Origin: Bacillota bacterium
GTDB lineage: Bacteria; Bacillota; UBA4882; UBA8346
Length of the DNA stretch: 64,000 nucleotides
Direction: 5' to 3'
Assembly (NCBI GenBank): GCA_023401925.1
Contig: JAEXDA010000034.1
Span: forward strand, 16,079 to 80,078
Shown here piece by piece: positions 18,373 through 26,948 of this stretch. Position numbers and translations under genes: made by a program. Each line of letters begins with the position of its first letter. The stretch's first letter is position 1. The notes beneath the pieces were generated by a model. The model worked only from the letters and a program-made list of their open reading frames with translations. It was not told the DNA's origin and did not search any database.

Positions 18373-19068
18373 GTGATTTTGGTGGGAACTTCTACAGATA
18401 GCTTAACAGTATTAATTCCGGCTTACAATGAAAAAAAGACGATTCAGGCGACAATCCAGGCTGTTAAGAACAGTGGGCAAGTTGACCAGATCATCGTAAT
18501 TAACGATTGCTCTCAAGACGAGACCAGTCGGCTTGCGAAAGAGGCTGGTGCCGAAGTTTTAGATTTGCCGCGAAACCTAGGTAAGGGTGGGGCTTTAAAC
18601 TGTGGTCTTAAAATGGCTACCGGAAATATTATCGTCCTTCTCGATGCCGATTTGGGCAAAACAGCTTCCGAAGTAACCAAGTTAATTGAGCCGATTCGTT
18701 CCAACAAAGCGGATCTGACGATTGGACGATTTCCTCCTGCAGGGCGAAAAGGTGGATTTGGCTTAGTTACTCGTCTTGCCAAAAAAGGAATTCGCAGTTA
18801 TACGGGTTTGGAAGTTTCCAGTCCGCTTTCTGGGCAAAGAGTGATGCGCCGTGAAGTTTTGAACCAAATCGGACCGTTTGAATCCGGTTTTGGCGTTGAA
18901 GTGGGAATGACGATCGATGTTTTCCGACATGGTTTTCGGGTAAAAGAAGTGCCGGTCGTTATGAGTCACGCGGAGACCGGTCGGGACCTTGCCGGATTTC
19001 TTCACCGGGGGCGTCAATTTTGGGATGTGGCTTTGGTATTAATCAGCCGACTTTTTATCAAGAGGTGA
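18373..19068 (+). CDS. Family 2 glycosyltransferase
   Basis: A 231-residue GT-A glycosyltransferase. Nucleotide-sugar motifs are visible: TVLIPAYNE near the start, IIVINDCSQDET, NLGKGGALNCGL and the DxD-type DADLG. It resembles polyprenyl-phosphate glycosyltransferases but lacks a membrane tail. Start choice among GTG 18373, TTG 18379 and GTG 18382 is unclear because the purine stretch overlaps the first. It sits between steB and a MraY/WecA-like gene, suggesting a common role in building a lipid-linked envelope glycan. Confidence 0.8.
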   Translation: MILVGTSTDSLTVLIPAYNEKKTIQATIQAVKNSGQVDQIIVINDCSQDETSRLAKEAGAEVLDLPRNLGKGGALNCGLKMATGNIIVLLDADLGKTASEVTKLIEPIRSNKADLTIGRFPPAGRKGGFGLVTRLAKKGIRSYTGLEVSSPLSGQRVMRREVLNQIGPFESGFGVEVGMTIDVFRHGFRVKEVPVVMSHAETGRDLAGFLHRGRQFWDVALVLISRLFIKR

Positions 19069-19072
19069 TTGA

Positions 19073-19957
19073 ATGGAACTGAGCGATTTTTTACAACCGA
19101 TGTTACTTGCGATCATTAAATATATTATTATCTTCCTGATTTCTTATTTTGTGGCCTTTTTTGCATTTCCTTTTATACGGGGACTCATTTATGAAGCTGG
19201 TTTTTTAAAACCGAATTTTCGTGAAGAGAAGATCCCTGCTATAGCGGGGGTCCTTTTTGTGGCTTTATTACCTTTGATAACTATGGTTAATATGTTATTT
19301 TCGGTAAATCCTCATCCCGACTCAATTTTATTTTTATGTATCGTGCTGGGGATGGGGTTTATGGGCCTGCTTGATGATCAAATGGGTAATCATAACTCCA
19401 AGGGATTTAAAGGACATTTTTTAGCTTTATTTAGCTCCCGGAAATTGACTTCAGGGGGGTTTAAGGCAATATTCGGGGCTTTACTTGCACTTATTTTTAG
19501 CATTGGTGCCGTTTTTCCTATTCAGTCGGCTTGGTGGCCCTGGGAACTTTTTCTCAATTTTATCCTTATGGGCTTAGCAACGAATATGATTAATCTTTTT
19601 GATTTAAGACCGGGTCGTGCCGGCAAAATATACTTGGCCACCTTTATCATTATTATGGCATTCAGTAAAAACTTAGAGAATTATTTCGGACTCTTCTTAC
19701 CGATTATAGCAATTCTGCTTTATTATTTACCATTTGATCTTAGGGCGGAGGTCATGATGGGTGATGTAGGTTCGAATCTACTGGGTGCCACTCTTGGAAT
19801 GATGATGGTCTGGATGTTAAGTGATTTTGCGAAGATTGTATCCCTTGTCGTTATGTTAGCCCTACAATTTAGTGCCGAAAAGGTTTCATTTACCAAAATT
19901 ATCGAACGGAATGGGTTCCTGCGATATATTGATAATATAGGCAGAGAGCATAAATAG
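19073..19957 (+). CDS. MraY/WecA-like polyprenyl-phosphate sugar-1-phosphate transferase
   Basis: An integral membrane protein of 294 residues with about eight helices. It carries the active-site motifs of the superfamily in modified form: GLLDDQMG (DD motif), NLFDLRPGRAGK and MGDVGSN. These enzymes attach a sugar phosphate to undecaprenyl phosphate. The sequence is shorter than classical MraY and diverged, so the donor sugar is not predictable. It starts 4 bases after the glycosyltransferase gene, in the spo0A-steA-steB cluster. Function beyond the superfamily is inference. Confidence 0.75.
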   Translation: MELSDFLQPMLLAIIKYIIIFLISYFVAFFAFPFIRGLIYEAGFLKPNFREEKIPAIAGVLFVALLPLITMVNMLFSVNPHPDSILFLCIVLGMGFMGLLDDQMGNHNSKGFKGHFLALFSSRKLTSGGFKAIFGALLALIFSIGAVFPIQSAWWPWELFLNFILMGLATNMINLFDLRPGRAGKIYLATFIIIMAFSKNLENYFGLFLPIIAILLYYLPFDLRAEVMMGDVGSNLLGATLGMMMVWMLSDFAKIVSLVVMLALQFSAEKVSFTKIIERNGFLRYIDNIGREHK

Positions 19958-20004
19958 TTTAAAAAATGTTTTTTATCGATGTTGATATGGAAAGGTGAAA
20001 AGCA

Positions 20005-20448
20005 GTGAAGGACGTTGCGATTTATACAGATGGAGCTTGCTCCGGAAACCCGGGCCCGGGGGGATGGGGTGCTATTTTAATTGCCGGCGAAGTTGAAAAG
20101 CAACTATCCGGTTACGTGGAAAAGACAACAAACCAGCGTATGGAGTTACAAGCTGCGATCAGTGCATTATCGGCTCTTAAATTTTCCTGCAAGGTAAAAC
20201 TACATTCAGACAGCGCCTACCTGATCAACGCATTTCGTCAAAATTGGCTTCAGAATTGGCAGCGTAATGGTTGGATGAATTCGCAAAAAAAACCTGTTGA
20301 AAATCAGGATTTATGGATGGAATTAATTCATTTAAATCAGTTTCACCAAGTTGAATGGATTAAAGTACCGGGACACAAGGATAATCTCTATAATAATCGT
20401 TGCGATCAATTGGCAAGAAAAGCTGTGGAGTCAAAATCTCCAATATGA
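20005..20448 (+). CDS. rnhA: Ribonuclease HI
   Basis: Cleaves RNA in RNA-DNA hybrids. The 147-residue protein has the full catalytic set: Asp in YTDGACSGNPG, Glu in QRMELQAAI, Asp in LHSDSAYL, His in PGHKDN and Asp in RCDQLARKA. GTG 20005 follows AAAGGTGA. The gene stands between the glycosyltransferase cluster and transketolase and is probably transcribed with one of them or alone. Confidence 0.95.
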   Translation: MKDVAIYTDGACSGNPGPGGWGAILIAGEVEKQLSGYVEKTTNQRMELQAAISALSALKFSCKVKLHSDSAYLINAFRQNWLQNWQRNGWMNSQKKPVENQDLWMELIHLNQFHQVEWIKVPGHKDNLYNNRCDQLARKAVESKSPI

Positions 20449-20593
20449 GGCTTTTTAGATATTTATTTACATTGGGCTTCATAAATTTATATTTTTAAAA
20501 AAGCTCATTAAAATATAAAAATTTAGGGAGCCAATCTTTCAAAAGTCCGTTATAATAATAAGTAGTTTGTTTTTTTACCATTAAAAGGAGTGA

Positions 20594-21424
20594 ATGCATT
20601 TGTTAACAACAGCTCAGTTAAATGAATTGCAGGAAAAGGCGCGTCAAATACGTGGCCATATTATCCGGATGTTAGCTGCCGCTAAATCGGGACACCCGGG
20701 CGGATCTCTGTCCTCCGCGGATTTGTTAACCTATTTATATTTTTATAAAATGAGGATTGACACCAAAAATCCTCAAATGCCTGAGCGTGATCGTTTTGTT
20801 TTAAGTAAAGGGCATTGTGCGCCGGTTCTTTATGCTGCGTTAGCAGAAAAAGGTTTCTTTGATGTCAAAGAATTGACGACTTTACGTAAATTTCACAGTA
20901 TGTTGCAGGGACATCCAGACATGAAGAAAACTCCCGGAGTGGATATTTCAAGCGGTTCTTTAGGCCAAGGATTATCGGTTAGTAATGGAATGGCACTTAG
21001 CTCTAAAATGGACCACAAAGATTATCGGGTTTATGTTTTAATGGGCGATGGAGAGCTTGAAGAAGGTCAGGTTTGGGAAGCGGCAATGACTTCAGCTCAT
21101 TACAAACTCGACAATCTTACGGCTTTCGTGGATAATAACCGTCTCCAAATCGACGGAAGAGTTGAGGATGTTAAATCAATGACCAATCCTGCCGAACGAT
21201 TTCAATCTTTTGGATGGCATGTCATAGAAATTGACGGTAATGATATTGCCGCTATTGATAAGGCAGTTATTGAAGCCGAAAATACAAAAGGGAAACCAAC
21301 TATGATTGTTTTACATACTACCAAAGGGAAGGGCGTTTCATTTATGGAAAACCAAGCTGGTTGGCATGGTATGGCTCCAAAACCGGAAGAAGCCGAACAA
21401 GCTCTTAAAGAACTAGGATTTTAA
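20594..21424 (+). CDS. Transketolase, N-terminal subunit
   Basis: A 276-residue thiamine pyrophosphate-binding half of a split transketolase, moving two-carbon units in the pentose phosphate pathway. Motifs are SGHPGGSLSSADLL, SKGHCAPVLYAAL, SSGSLGQGLSVSNGMA and the ThDP/Mg site GDGELEEGQVWEA with DNNRLQ. ATG 20594 is possible, but AAGGAG at 20585-20590 is better spaced for TTG 20600. The matching C-terminal subunit follows after 29 bases, so a heterotetramer is expected. Confidence 0.93.
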   Translation: MHLLTTAQLNELQEKARQIRGHIIRMLAAAKSGHPGGSLSSADLLTYLYFYKMRIDTKNPQMPERDRFVLSKGHCAPVLYAALAEKGFFDVKELTTLRKFHSMLQGHPDMKKTPGVDISSGSLGQGLSVSNGMALSSKMDHKDYRVYVLMGDGELEEGQVWEAAMTSAHYKLDNLTAFVDNNRLQIDGRVEDVKSMTNPAERFQSFGWHVIEIDGNDIAAIDKAVIEAENTKGKPTMIVLHTTKGKGVSFMENQAGWHGMAPKPEEAEQALKELGF

Positions 21425-21453
21425 ACGACATTATAAAAATAGGGGGATTTTCC

Positions 21454-22398
21454 GTGAGTGATAGAATAGCTACCCGAGAAGCCTATGGAAATGCATTGAT
21501 AAAATTAGGAGAATTAAATCCGAATATAGTTGTTTTGGATGCCGATTTATCAAAATCAACCAAAACCGCAGGTTTTGCCAAAAAATTTCCGGAGCGCTTT
21601 TTTCAGATGGGCATTGCCGAAGCTGATATGATGGCCACGGCCGGTGGATTTTCAACCACCGGAAAGATTCCGTTTGCCAGTACGTTTGCTATTTTTGCGA
21701 CCGGCCGGGCCTATGATCAGGTTCGGAATACAATTGGTTATCCCGGTTTGAATGTTAAAATTGCTGCAACTCATGCCGGTCCCACAGTTGGTGATGACGG
21801 TGGGTCCCATCAATCCATTGAAGATATAACATTAATGAGAGTTATTCCCGGAATGACCGTTTTAAACCCGGCCGACTCAGTGGAAACGGAAAAATTAATT
21901 TTTGCAGCCGCTGATCATTATGGGCCTGTTTATATTCGTCTGGGCCGGGAACCGATGCCGGTTATTTTTGATGCAGATTATAAACCGGAAATTGGTAAAG
22001 CCATTCGTCTTAAAGATGGTAAGGCTGCGACAATTATTGCGACCGGTATTATGGTAGAAAAAGCTCTTCAAGCAGCAGAGATTCTCAGCCAAAAGGGCAC
22101 AGTCGTCCGGGTTATTAATATTCATACAATTAAACCAATTGATACGGCGGAAATAATTAAAGCGGCTTGGGAAACCGGAGCCATAGTTACTGCTGAAGAA
22201 CATAGTGTTATTGGAGGCCTTTCCAGTGCTGTAGCTGAAGTGGTGGTCCAAAACCATCCAGTTCCAATGGAGTTCGTTGGAATGAAAGATCGTTTCGGAC
22301 AATCCGGGTCCCCTGCAGAGTTGCTTTCTGAATATGGATTAACAGCTGAAAATATCGTTGAGGCAGTTGAAAAAGTTATTGCCCAAAAAAACCCCTGA
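21454..22398 (+). CDS. Transketolase, C-terminal subunit
   Basis: A 314-residue pyrimidine-binding plus C-terminal part of a split transketolase. Visible are DADLSKSTKT, MGIAEADMMATAGG (catalytic Glu), THAGPTVGDDGGSHQ, and the C-terminal IVTAEEHSVIGGLSSAV and DRFGQSG. GTG 21454 follows AGGGGGA. Together with the preceding gene it makes the complete enzyme. The next gene is separated by a promoter and the M-box. Confidence 0.93.
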   Translation: MSDRIATREAYGNALIKLGELNPNIVVLDADLSKSTKTAGFAKKFPERFFQMGIAEADMMATAGGFSTTGKIPFASTFAIFATGRAYDQVRNTIGYPGLNVKIAATHAGPTVGDDGGSHQSIEDITLMRVIPGMTVLNPADSVETEKLIFAAADHYGPVYIRLGREPMPVIFDADYKPEIGKAIRLKDGKAATIIATGIMVEKALQAAEILSQKGTVVRVINIHTIKPIDTAEIIKAAWETGAIVTAEEHSVIGGLSSAVAEVVVQNHPVPMEFVGMKDRFGQSGSPAELLSEYGLTAENIVEAVEKVIAQKNP

Positions 22399-22434
22399 TT
22401 TTACGGAACTGATGTTTGACCCAATGAATTCGGG

Positions 22435-22463
22435 TTGAAATATCTTAAAATCGGTGCTACAAT
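22435..22463 (+). promoter_or_regulatory. Promoter of the M-box transcript
   Basis: TTGAAA (22435-22440), a 17-bp spacer and TACAAT (22458-22463), with TGC just before the -10 (extended -10). It starts a transcript about a dozen bases before the riboswitch. Confidence 0.8.
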
Positions 22464-22474
22464 AAGTTTAAATT

Positions 22475-22673
22475 AATAGCTCGGTAGGCGAGGTTCCTAC
22501 AAGGATATGGGATGCTACCGCAGATGGTTGGAGACAACCTGAGCTGGTCAGCAGGTATTGCCGAACATTCAAGGCATTATCTAGTGCATCTTCACCGCTT
22601 TGTAGTGCCAAAGCTTGAACGAGAGTGATGGATTGATCGCTTTCACCACGCTCAGCTTTGGTGAGAGCTTTTG
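22475..22673 (+). ncRNA. M-box (ykoK) Mg2+ riboswitch with terminator
   Basis: The aptamer shows M-box signature pieces in order: GTAGGCGAGGTTCCTAC at 22484-22500, CTGAGCTGGTCAGCAGG near 22540, and GTAGTGCCAAAGC near 22603, closed by P1 CTCG (22480-22483) with CGAG (22620-22623). The expression platform can be read directly. GAGAGTGAT (22621-22629) can pair with ATCGCTTTC (22636-22644) as antiterminator. The terminator GCTTTCACCA/TGGTGAGAGC (22639-22668) plus T-run excludes it. P1 formation with Mg2+ would sequester the antiterminator arm and shut transcription off. Confidence 0.93.
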
Positions 22674-22710
22674 TTTTCTTTGCTTTTATAAGTTTACAAG
22701 GAGGTAAAGC

Positions 22711-23958
22711 ATGACTCCGATTAAAAGTTTTTATTTAAGCAGAATATTGGAAAGCAAAGTTTTCATAAATGATCGAAAAATCATTGGAAAATTAACTGAG
22801 TTGATAGCTACCAATGAAGAACCGCCTCGGATAGCCTCTTGTATGGTAAAAAGCCAGGACGGCACAGTCAAAATTCTGGATTGGACATATTTTTCCATTA
22901 CCAAAATTTACAATAAATACCAAATTTTTTGTACTTGTGATTCAGAAATCACTCCCCCTCCAAATTCCATACGCTTGAAAAAACATATTTTGGATAAACA
23001 AATTGTTGATATTGACGGCAAAAAAGTGGTAAGGGTTAACGATATCCGTTTGGCCCTTATTTCCACTGGTTTATACGTTGTTGCAGTTGATGTAGGTATC
23101 GAGGGGTTGCTAAGGCGTTTAGGATTAGCAAAACCGACTCGAAAAGTAGTTCAATTATTTGGTAAGAATATTTCCTCCAAATTTATTCTATGGAGTAATA
23201 TGGAGGCGATTGGAACTCCACTGGTTAACTTGAAGCTTTCGACTCCATCCTCAAAGTTGAATACCTTACATCCCTCGGAGTTAGCTGATATCATAGAAGA
23301 TCTTGATGTAAATACCCGGACAGCGATTTTTAGCGCACTTGATCATGATCGGGCTGCTGATGTTTTGGAAGAAATGGAAACCGAAGCGAAATCCAGTATT
23401 TTGGACCAACTGTCGGTGGAAAAAGCCGCCGATGTTTTGGAAAAGATGCCTGCTGATGAGGTTGCAGATATCCTGGATGATTTGAAAGAGGATAAAGCGG
23501 AAGAGTTATTGCAGGAAATGGATAAAGAAGCTTCTGCCGAAGTCCGGGAACTCATGGAATATCCTGAAAATCAAGTTGGCAGTTTAATGTCAACCGATTA
23601 TATCTCTTTTAAAGAGCATATGACGGTGCAACAGACCATTCAGGAATTAAGAAGACTGAAACCGGAATCCGATACGATTTATTACCTTTACGTCGTTGAC
23701 GACCAGAAGAGATTGACGGCTATTGTTTCATTAAGAGATTTAATTGTGGCTGAACCGGATATCAAACTTGAACAAATCATGAACCGCAAAATTGCCTACG
23801 TTTATGATCAGGATAATATTAATTCTTTAGTCGAAATCATATCGAAATATAGTTTATTAGCGGTTCCAGTTGTAGATCAGGAAAATAAAATAGTGGGTGT
23901 GGTTATTATTGATGATGTGGTTTTTGAAATCTTAAAGTCTAAAAAACGTCGACTATAA
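22711..23958 (+). CDS. Soluble MgtE-like protein: PRC-barrel, MgtE_N and CBS domains, no membrane part
   Basis: A 415-residue protein. The N-terminal part (about 1-170) looks like two PRC-barrel-type modules, followed by an MgtE N-domain superhelix (about 190-290, with repeats such as AADVLEKMPADEVADILDDL) and two CBS domains (about 290-412, MSTDYISF and VVIIDDVVFEIL). The MgtE transport channel of five helices is absent. The M-box upstream ties it to Mg2+ homeostasis. In some clostridia such soluble MgtE-like proteins accompany Nramp-type Mg2+ transporters, but none is adjacent here. It may be a Mg2+-sensing partner of a transporter elsewhere. Confidence 0.85.
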   Translation: MTPIKSFYLSRILESKVFINDRKIIGKLTELIATNEEPPRIASCMVKSQDGTVKILDWTYFSITKIYNKYQIFCTCDSEITPPPNSIRLKKHILDKQIVDIDGKKVVRVNDIRLALISTGLYVVAVDVGIEGLLRRLGLAKPTRKVVQLFGKNISSKFILWSNMEAIGTPLVNLKLSTPSSKLNTLHPSELADIIEDLDVNTRTAIFSALDHDRAADVLEEMETEAKSSILDQLSVEKAADVLEKMPADEVADILDDLKEDKAEELLQEMDKEASAEVRELMEYPENQVGSLMSTDYISFKEHMTVQQTIQELRRLKPESDTIYYLYVVDDQKRLTAIVSLRDLIVAEPDIKLEQIMNRKIAYVYDQDNINSLVEIISKYSLLAVPVVDQENKIVGVVIIDDVVFEILKSKKRRL

Positions 23959-24016
23959 AGGGTATTTTGAAGTCAGAGAATTGGCGCGCGTATTGACGTG
24001 CTTACGCGATTTAGTC

Positions 24017-24046
24017 TTGACATGAATGGATTGTTTATTGTATAGT
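24017..24046 (+). promoter_or_regulatory. Promoter of the NiCo riboswitch transcript
   Basis: Consensus TTGACA at 24017-24022 and TATAGT at 24041-24046 with an 18-bp spacer, about 40 bases before the aptamer. Confidence 0.75.
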
Positions 24047-24084
24047 AATGTAAATACAATTCACATTCATTTGGAATTGAATAA

Positions 24085-24287
24085 AAATTAATGAGCAAGC
24101 ACTAGAGGGCTGTTGCAAAAATATTTTATAATCAATGAGATTATAATATGGTGCCTCAATGGATATTCGGACACTCCCATATTGTTTATCTCCTTGGATA
24201 AGTTTTTTTTGCGGCAGTCCCAAGTAGCCGGGCCTTAAGGGCAGCGGAATGCGAAACCGTGGGACATATTTGTCTCAGGGTTTTTTT
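24085..24287 (+). ncRNA. NiCo (czcD-type) Ni2+/Co2+ riboswitch with an extended P2 stem
   Basis: Conserved NiCo junction pieces occur in order: AGCAAGC (24094-24100), then after P2 AGCCGGGCC (24226-24234), GGCAGCGG (24240-24247) and CCGTGGGACA (24257-24266). P2 appears to be very long: ACT and GGGCTGTTGCAAAAA (24107-24121) pair with TTTTTGCGGCAGTCCC (up to 24221) and AGT, enclosing about 80 bases that contain further hairpins. TGGGACA/TGTCTCA (24260-24277), then GGG and seven T, is the likely terminator and competes with the conserved GGGACA. The downstream gene is a CDF exporter, as expected. Confidence 0.82.
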
Positions 24288-24338
24288 ATATCATGATTTG
24301 ATTTTTGAAAGCAGATTATTTTTAAGGGGAGACCGCAA

Positions 24339-25736
24339 ATGAATGAGAAAAAGAAAGCAGCCCTTGCCTCAGTCATTGCAGCGATTTTTTTAACCGTAAT
24401 GAAGCTGACGATTGGCATAATTTCCGGAAGTTTAGGTATTTTATCGGAAGCAGCCCATTCAGCTCTTGATTTGGGTGCTGCCGTGATTACTTTTTTTGCG
24501 GTCAAAATATCCGATAAGCCGGCCGATCGGGAACATAATTATGGACATGGAAAAGTTGAAAGTTTTTCGGCCTTAATTGAAACTCTACTCCTTTTGGCCA
24601 CTTGTGTTTGGATTATCTATGAAGCTTTGGAGCGGTTATTTGACAAAAAGGGCAGCGATGTTTCCAATACTTTCTGGGGAATCCTGATTATTGTAATATC
24701 GATGGTGATCGATATTACCAGGGCGAGGGCATTGAAAAAGGCTGCCGATAAATATGGCAGTCAGGCCTTGGCTGCTGATGCCCTTCATTTCAGCAGTGAT
24801 GTTTTAAGTTCTTTCGTTGTTTTGGTTGGTCTCCTTTGTGTCACGGCGGGCAAAATTTTTCAATTGCCAGGTCTTAATAATGCGGACCCCATTGCGGCGT
24901 TGGGGGTTTCGCTATTGGTCATCATCATCAGCTTTCGACTGGGTAAACAAACCATAGAGGTATTGCTTGATACCGCCCCTAAAGGGGTACTCAATCAAGT
25001 CTTGCATGAAGTGAATCAGATTAATGGAGTATTGGATGTCGCAAATGTAAGGGTACGGGCATCGGGGCCAAGGATTTTTATCGACTTAAACATAGGAATT
25101 GATAGAAATGAAAGTCATCGGGTAGTTCATTCCATTGTGGATGAAGTACGAAACAGGCTGGAAGAGAAAATTGTCAATTCCGATGTCATGATCAGTACTT
25201 ATCCGGTAGATTTGGCCGGAGATGATCAAGAGATTTATCATACTGTCAAAAAGGTGGTGGATAAATTTCCGATTTGTACAAATATTCACAATATTCATAT
25301 CTATGAAGTGGCTGGGCAAAAATTTATTGCGATTCATTTGGAAGTCAAAGAGAGCATGACTTTGAAGGAGTCCCATCATTTGTCCCATGAAATTGGCGAT
25401 TTAATCTGCCAGGAATTGAATGATGTCAAAGATGTGAGTGTCTATTTTGAATATGTAAAACGGCAATGTATTTCTGCCCAGGATGTAACCGCTCAAAATC
25501 AAGATACAATCGCTAAGATATTGGAATTGGTCGAGACAGTACCTGAACATCTCCACTGTCATGATATAAAGATTTATAGTCAGGGCGGCAAATTGACTAT
25601 TTTTCTCCATTGTGAAATGAAGGAGGAATATTCAATCGAACAGATTGAAACCCTTACCAAAGCGATTCGGGAAAAAATAGAGTCCAATATCCGGGATATT
25701 GATAGTATTCATATTCATGTAGAACCGATTAGTTAA
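24339..25736 (+). CDS. CDF-family metal cation exporter with extended C-terminus
   Basis: A cation diffusion facilitator that exchanges cytosolic metal for protons. The membrane domain (about 1-210, six helices) has the site residues in SEAAHSALDLG and AADALHFSSDV (HxxxD). The cytosolic part is unusually long: about 250 residues that look like three successive CDF dimerisation-type domains (starting near residues 215, 300 and 385), each ending in a V-Y/H-V strand, compared with one in typical members of about 300 residues. The NiCo riboswitch makes Co2+/Ni2+ the likely substrates. It overlaps the convergent ytaF by 4 bases. Confidence 0.9.
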   Translation: MNEKKKAALASVIAAIFLTVMKLTIGIISGSLGILSEAAHSALDLGAAVITFFAVKISDKPADREHNYGHGKVESFSALIETLLLLATCVWIIYEALERLFDKKGSDVSNTFWGILIIVISMVIDITRARALKKAADKYGSQALAADALHFSSDVLSSFVVLVGLLCVTAGKIFQLPGLNNADPIAALGVSLLVIIISFRLGKQTIEVLLDTAPKGVLNQVLHEVNQINGVLDVANVRVRASGPRIFIDLNIGIDRNESHRVVHSIVDEVRNRLEEKIVNSDVMISTYPVDLAGDDQEIYHTVKKVVDKFPICTNIHNIHIYEVAGQKFIAIHLEVKESMTLKESHHLSHEIGDLICQELNDVKDVSVYFEYVKRQCISAQDVTAQNQDTIAKILELVETVPEHLHCHDIKIYSQGGKLTIFLHCEMKEEYSIEQIETLTKAIREKIESNIRDIDSIHIHVEPIS

Positions 25737-26365
25737 TATAGACGAATGATCGCCAAAAAAATTAATAATATCCCCGGTAACAGCGAGAGTATTTTTTGGT
25801 TGATTTTCTGCAATAGAGTGACTTTTTGACCGATAAAAGTGCCTATATACAGAAAGATTAATTGAAAAACTCCAATCGCCAAGGGGATGGTAGAAGAATA
25901 AAAGCCGGTTAATGCACTACCGAATCCAACTCCGATAGCATCGACCGACAAGGCTAATCCTAAAAGTAAAGATTCCGGCGTATCAATGGCTCCGGACTTA
26001 TCAATATCGAATTCCATTGGATTACGAATCACTTGAATCGTTATACCCAATGATTTAATTGCCATTTTCCATAAAGTTGGTTCTGCCGATTTTTCCGCCG
26101 CATCTTTCAATAAAGCTTGCACGATAATCCAAATTCCCATGAGGCATAATATGGAAATTCCTAAAATTTTGGCGAAAATAGGCGGTAAAATATATGAAAA
26201 AGCTCTACCAATTAGAATCGCCAACCCAGCATAAACAATCGAAAAAAAGCATATTACAAGTTTGGATAGGAGCGGAATTCTGACTTTTTTTAAACCATAG
26301 ACTAGTCCTACCCCGAGCGCATCAAGACTCAAAGAAGTCGCAAGCACAATTAAAGAAAAGATCAT
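25733..26365 (-). CDS. ytaF: YtaF-type sporulation membrane protein (MntP superfamily)
   Basis: An integral membrane protein with about six helices and two homologous halves, each containing an acidic core motif: SLSLDALGVGLVYGL and ALSVDAIGVGFGSAL. This is the YtaF pattern within the MntP superfamily; a cytosolic loop contains MEFDIDKSGAIDTPES, also typical. The frame allows ATG 26395, but ATG 26365 is preceded by GAGAGGA and the first ATG lies only 13 bases after a TATAAT. It may be sporulation-controlled like its Bacillus homologue; transport substrate is unknown. Confidence 0.85.
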   Translation of the reverse strand: MIFSLIVLATSLSLDALGVGLVYGLKKVRIPLLSKLVICFFSIVYAGLAILIGRAFSYILPPIFAKILGISILCLMGIWIIVQALLKDAAEKSAEPTLWKMAIKSLGITIQVIRNPMEFDIDKSGAIDTPESLLLGLALSVDAIGVGFGSALTGFYSSTIPLAIGVFQLIFLYIGTFIGQKVTLLQKINQKILSLLPGILLIFLAIIRLY

Positions 26366-26600
26366 GGTAATGATATCCTCTCGCTGAATAGTCATATGTT
26401 GTATTATATGATTTAAGCCCGACGGATGTTATTCACGCTCACTCTTAAGCCGGGGCAACGCCAGAAAGAAACTTCGGCAATCAGCTCTTTCGCCAAATCA
26501 AAATCAGGGGGATTTTACCGCTTTAATTCCCTAGAAAAGATTCCGTTTCACACGACCGAAAATAAATAATGGGAAGTTTATGAAAGAGGAGGTATTTTGG

Positions 26601-26922
26601 ATGAGCTTTCTATGTAGTGAATTTTTTTAGGCGCTGTACTCGTTATTATTGGGACAACTGTAATTATTCGAGGGGTTTTCATATCGATATACCTATTTTC
26701 TCAATAATTTTGGCGTTTTTATTGATTTATGGCGGTATTCGGATTTTAATCGGCGGTTATGGTTTTGCAATTCCCAAAAATATAGCTTTGTTTAACGATA
26801 CTACGATTCACATTACAGAACCAGCGGAGACTTATAATATAGTATTTGGACATCGAGCTGGGTCCAAATTTTTTTGTCGCGTATTAAATCCCTACATAAA
26901 AATAGGAATTTTTTATCAATAA
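26601..26922 (+). pseudogene. Frameshifted small membrane protein gene
   Basis: A strong binding site (AGAGGAGG at about 26585) precedes ATG 26601, but that frame stops after nine codons at 26628. The neighbouring frame continues as LGAVLVIIGTTVIIRGVF, and after a T-run a third frame reads HIDIPIFSIILAFLLIYGG and on to GYGF...IHITEP...YNIVFG. Together these make one plausible two-helix membrane protein with a LiaF-like tail. Two single-base losses in T-runs (26622-26628 and near 26675) explain the breaks. It may be a true pseudogene or homopolymer sequencing error. Confidence 0.5.
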
Positions 26923-26948
26923 ACCCTCCTTTGGTAGGGTTATTTTTT
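26922..26948 (+). terminator. Intrinsic terminator
   Basis: The stem AACCCT/AGGGTT with an 8-base loop is followed by a T-run, directly after the frameshifted gene. Confidence 0.75.

Noticed and set aside
24035..24223. Minus-strand 62-residue gene
   Set aside because: It falls inside the NiCo riboswitch P2 extension and has no family features.
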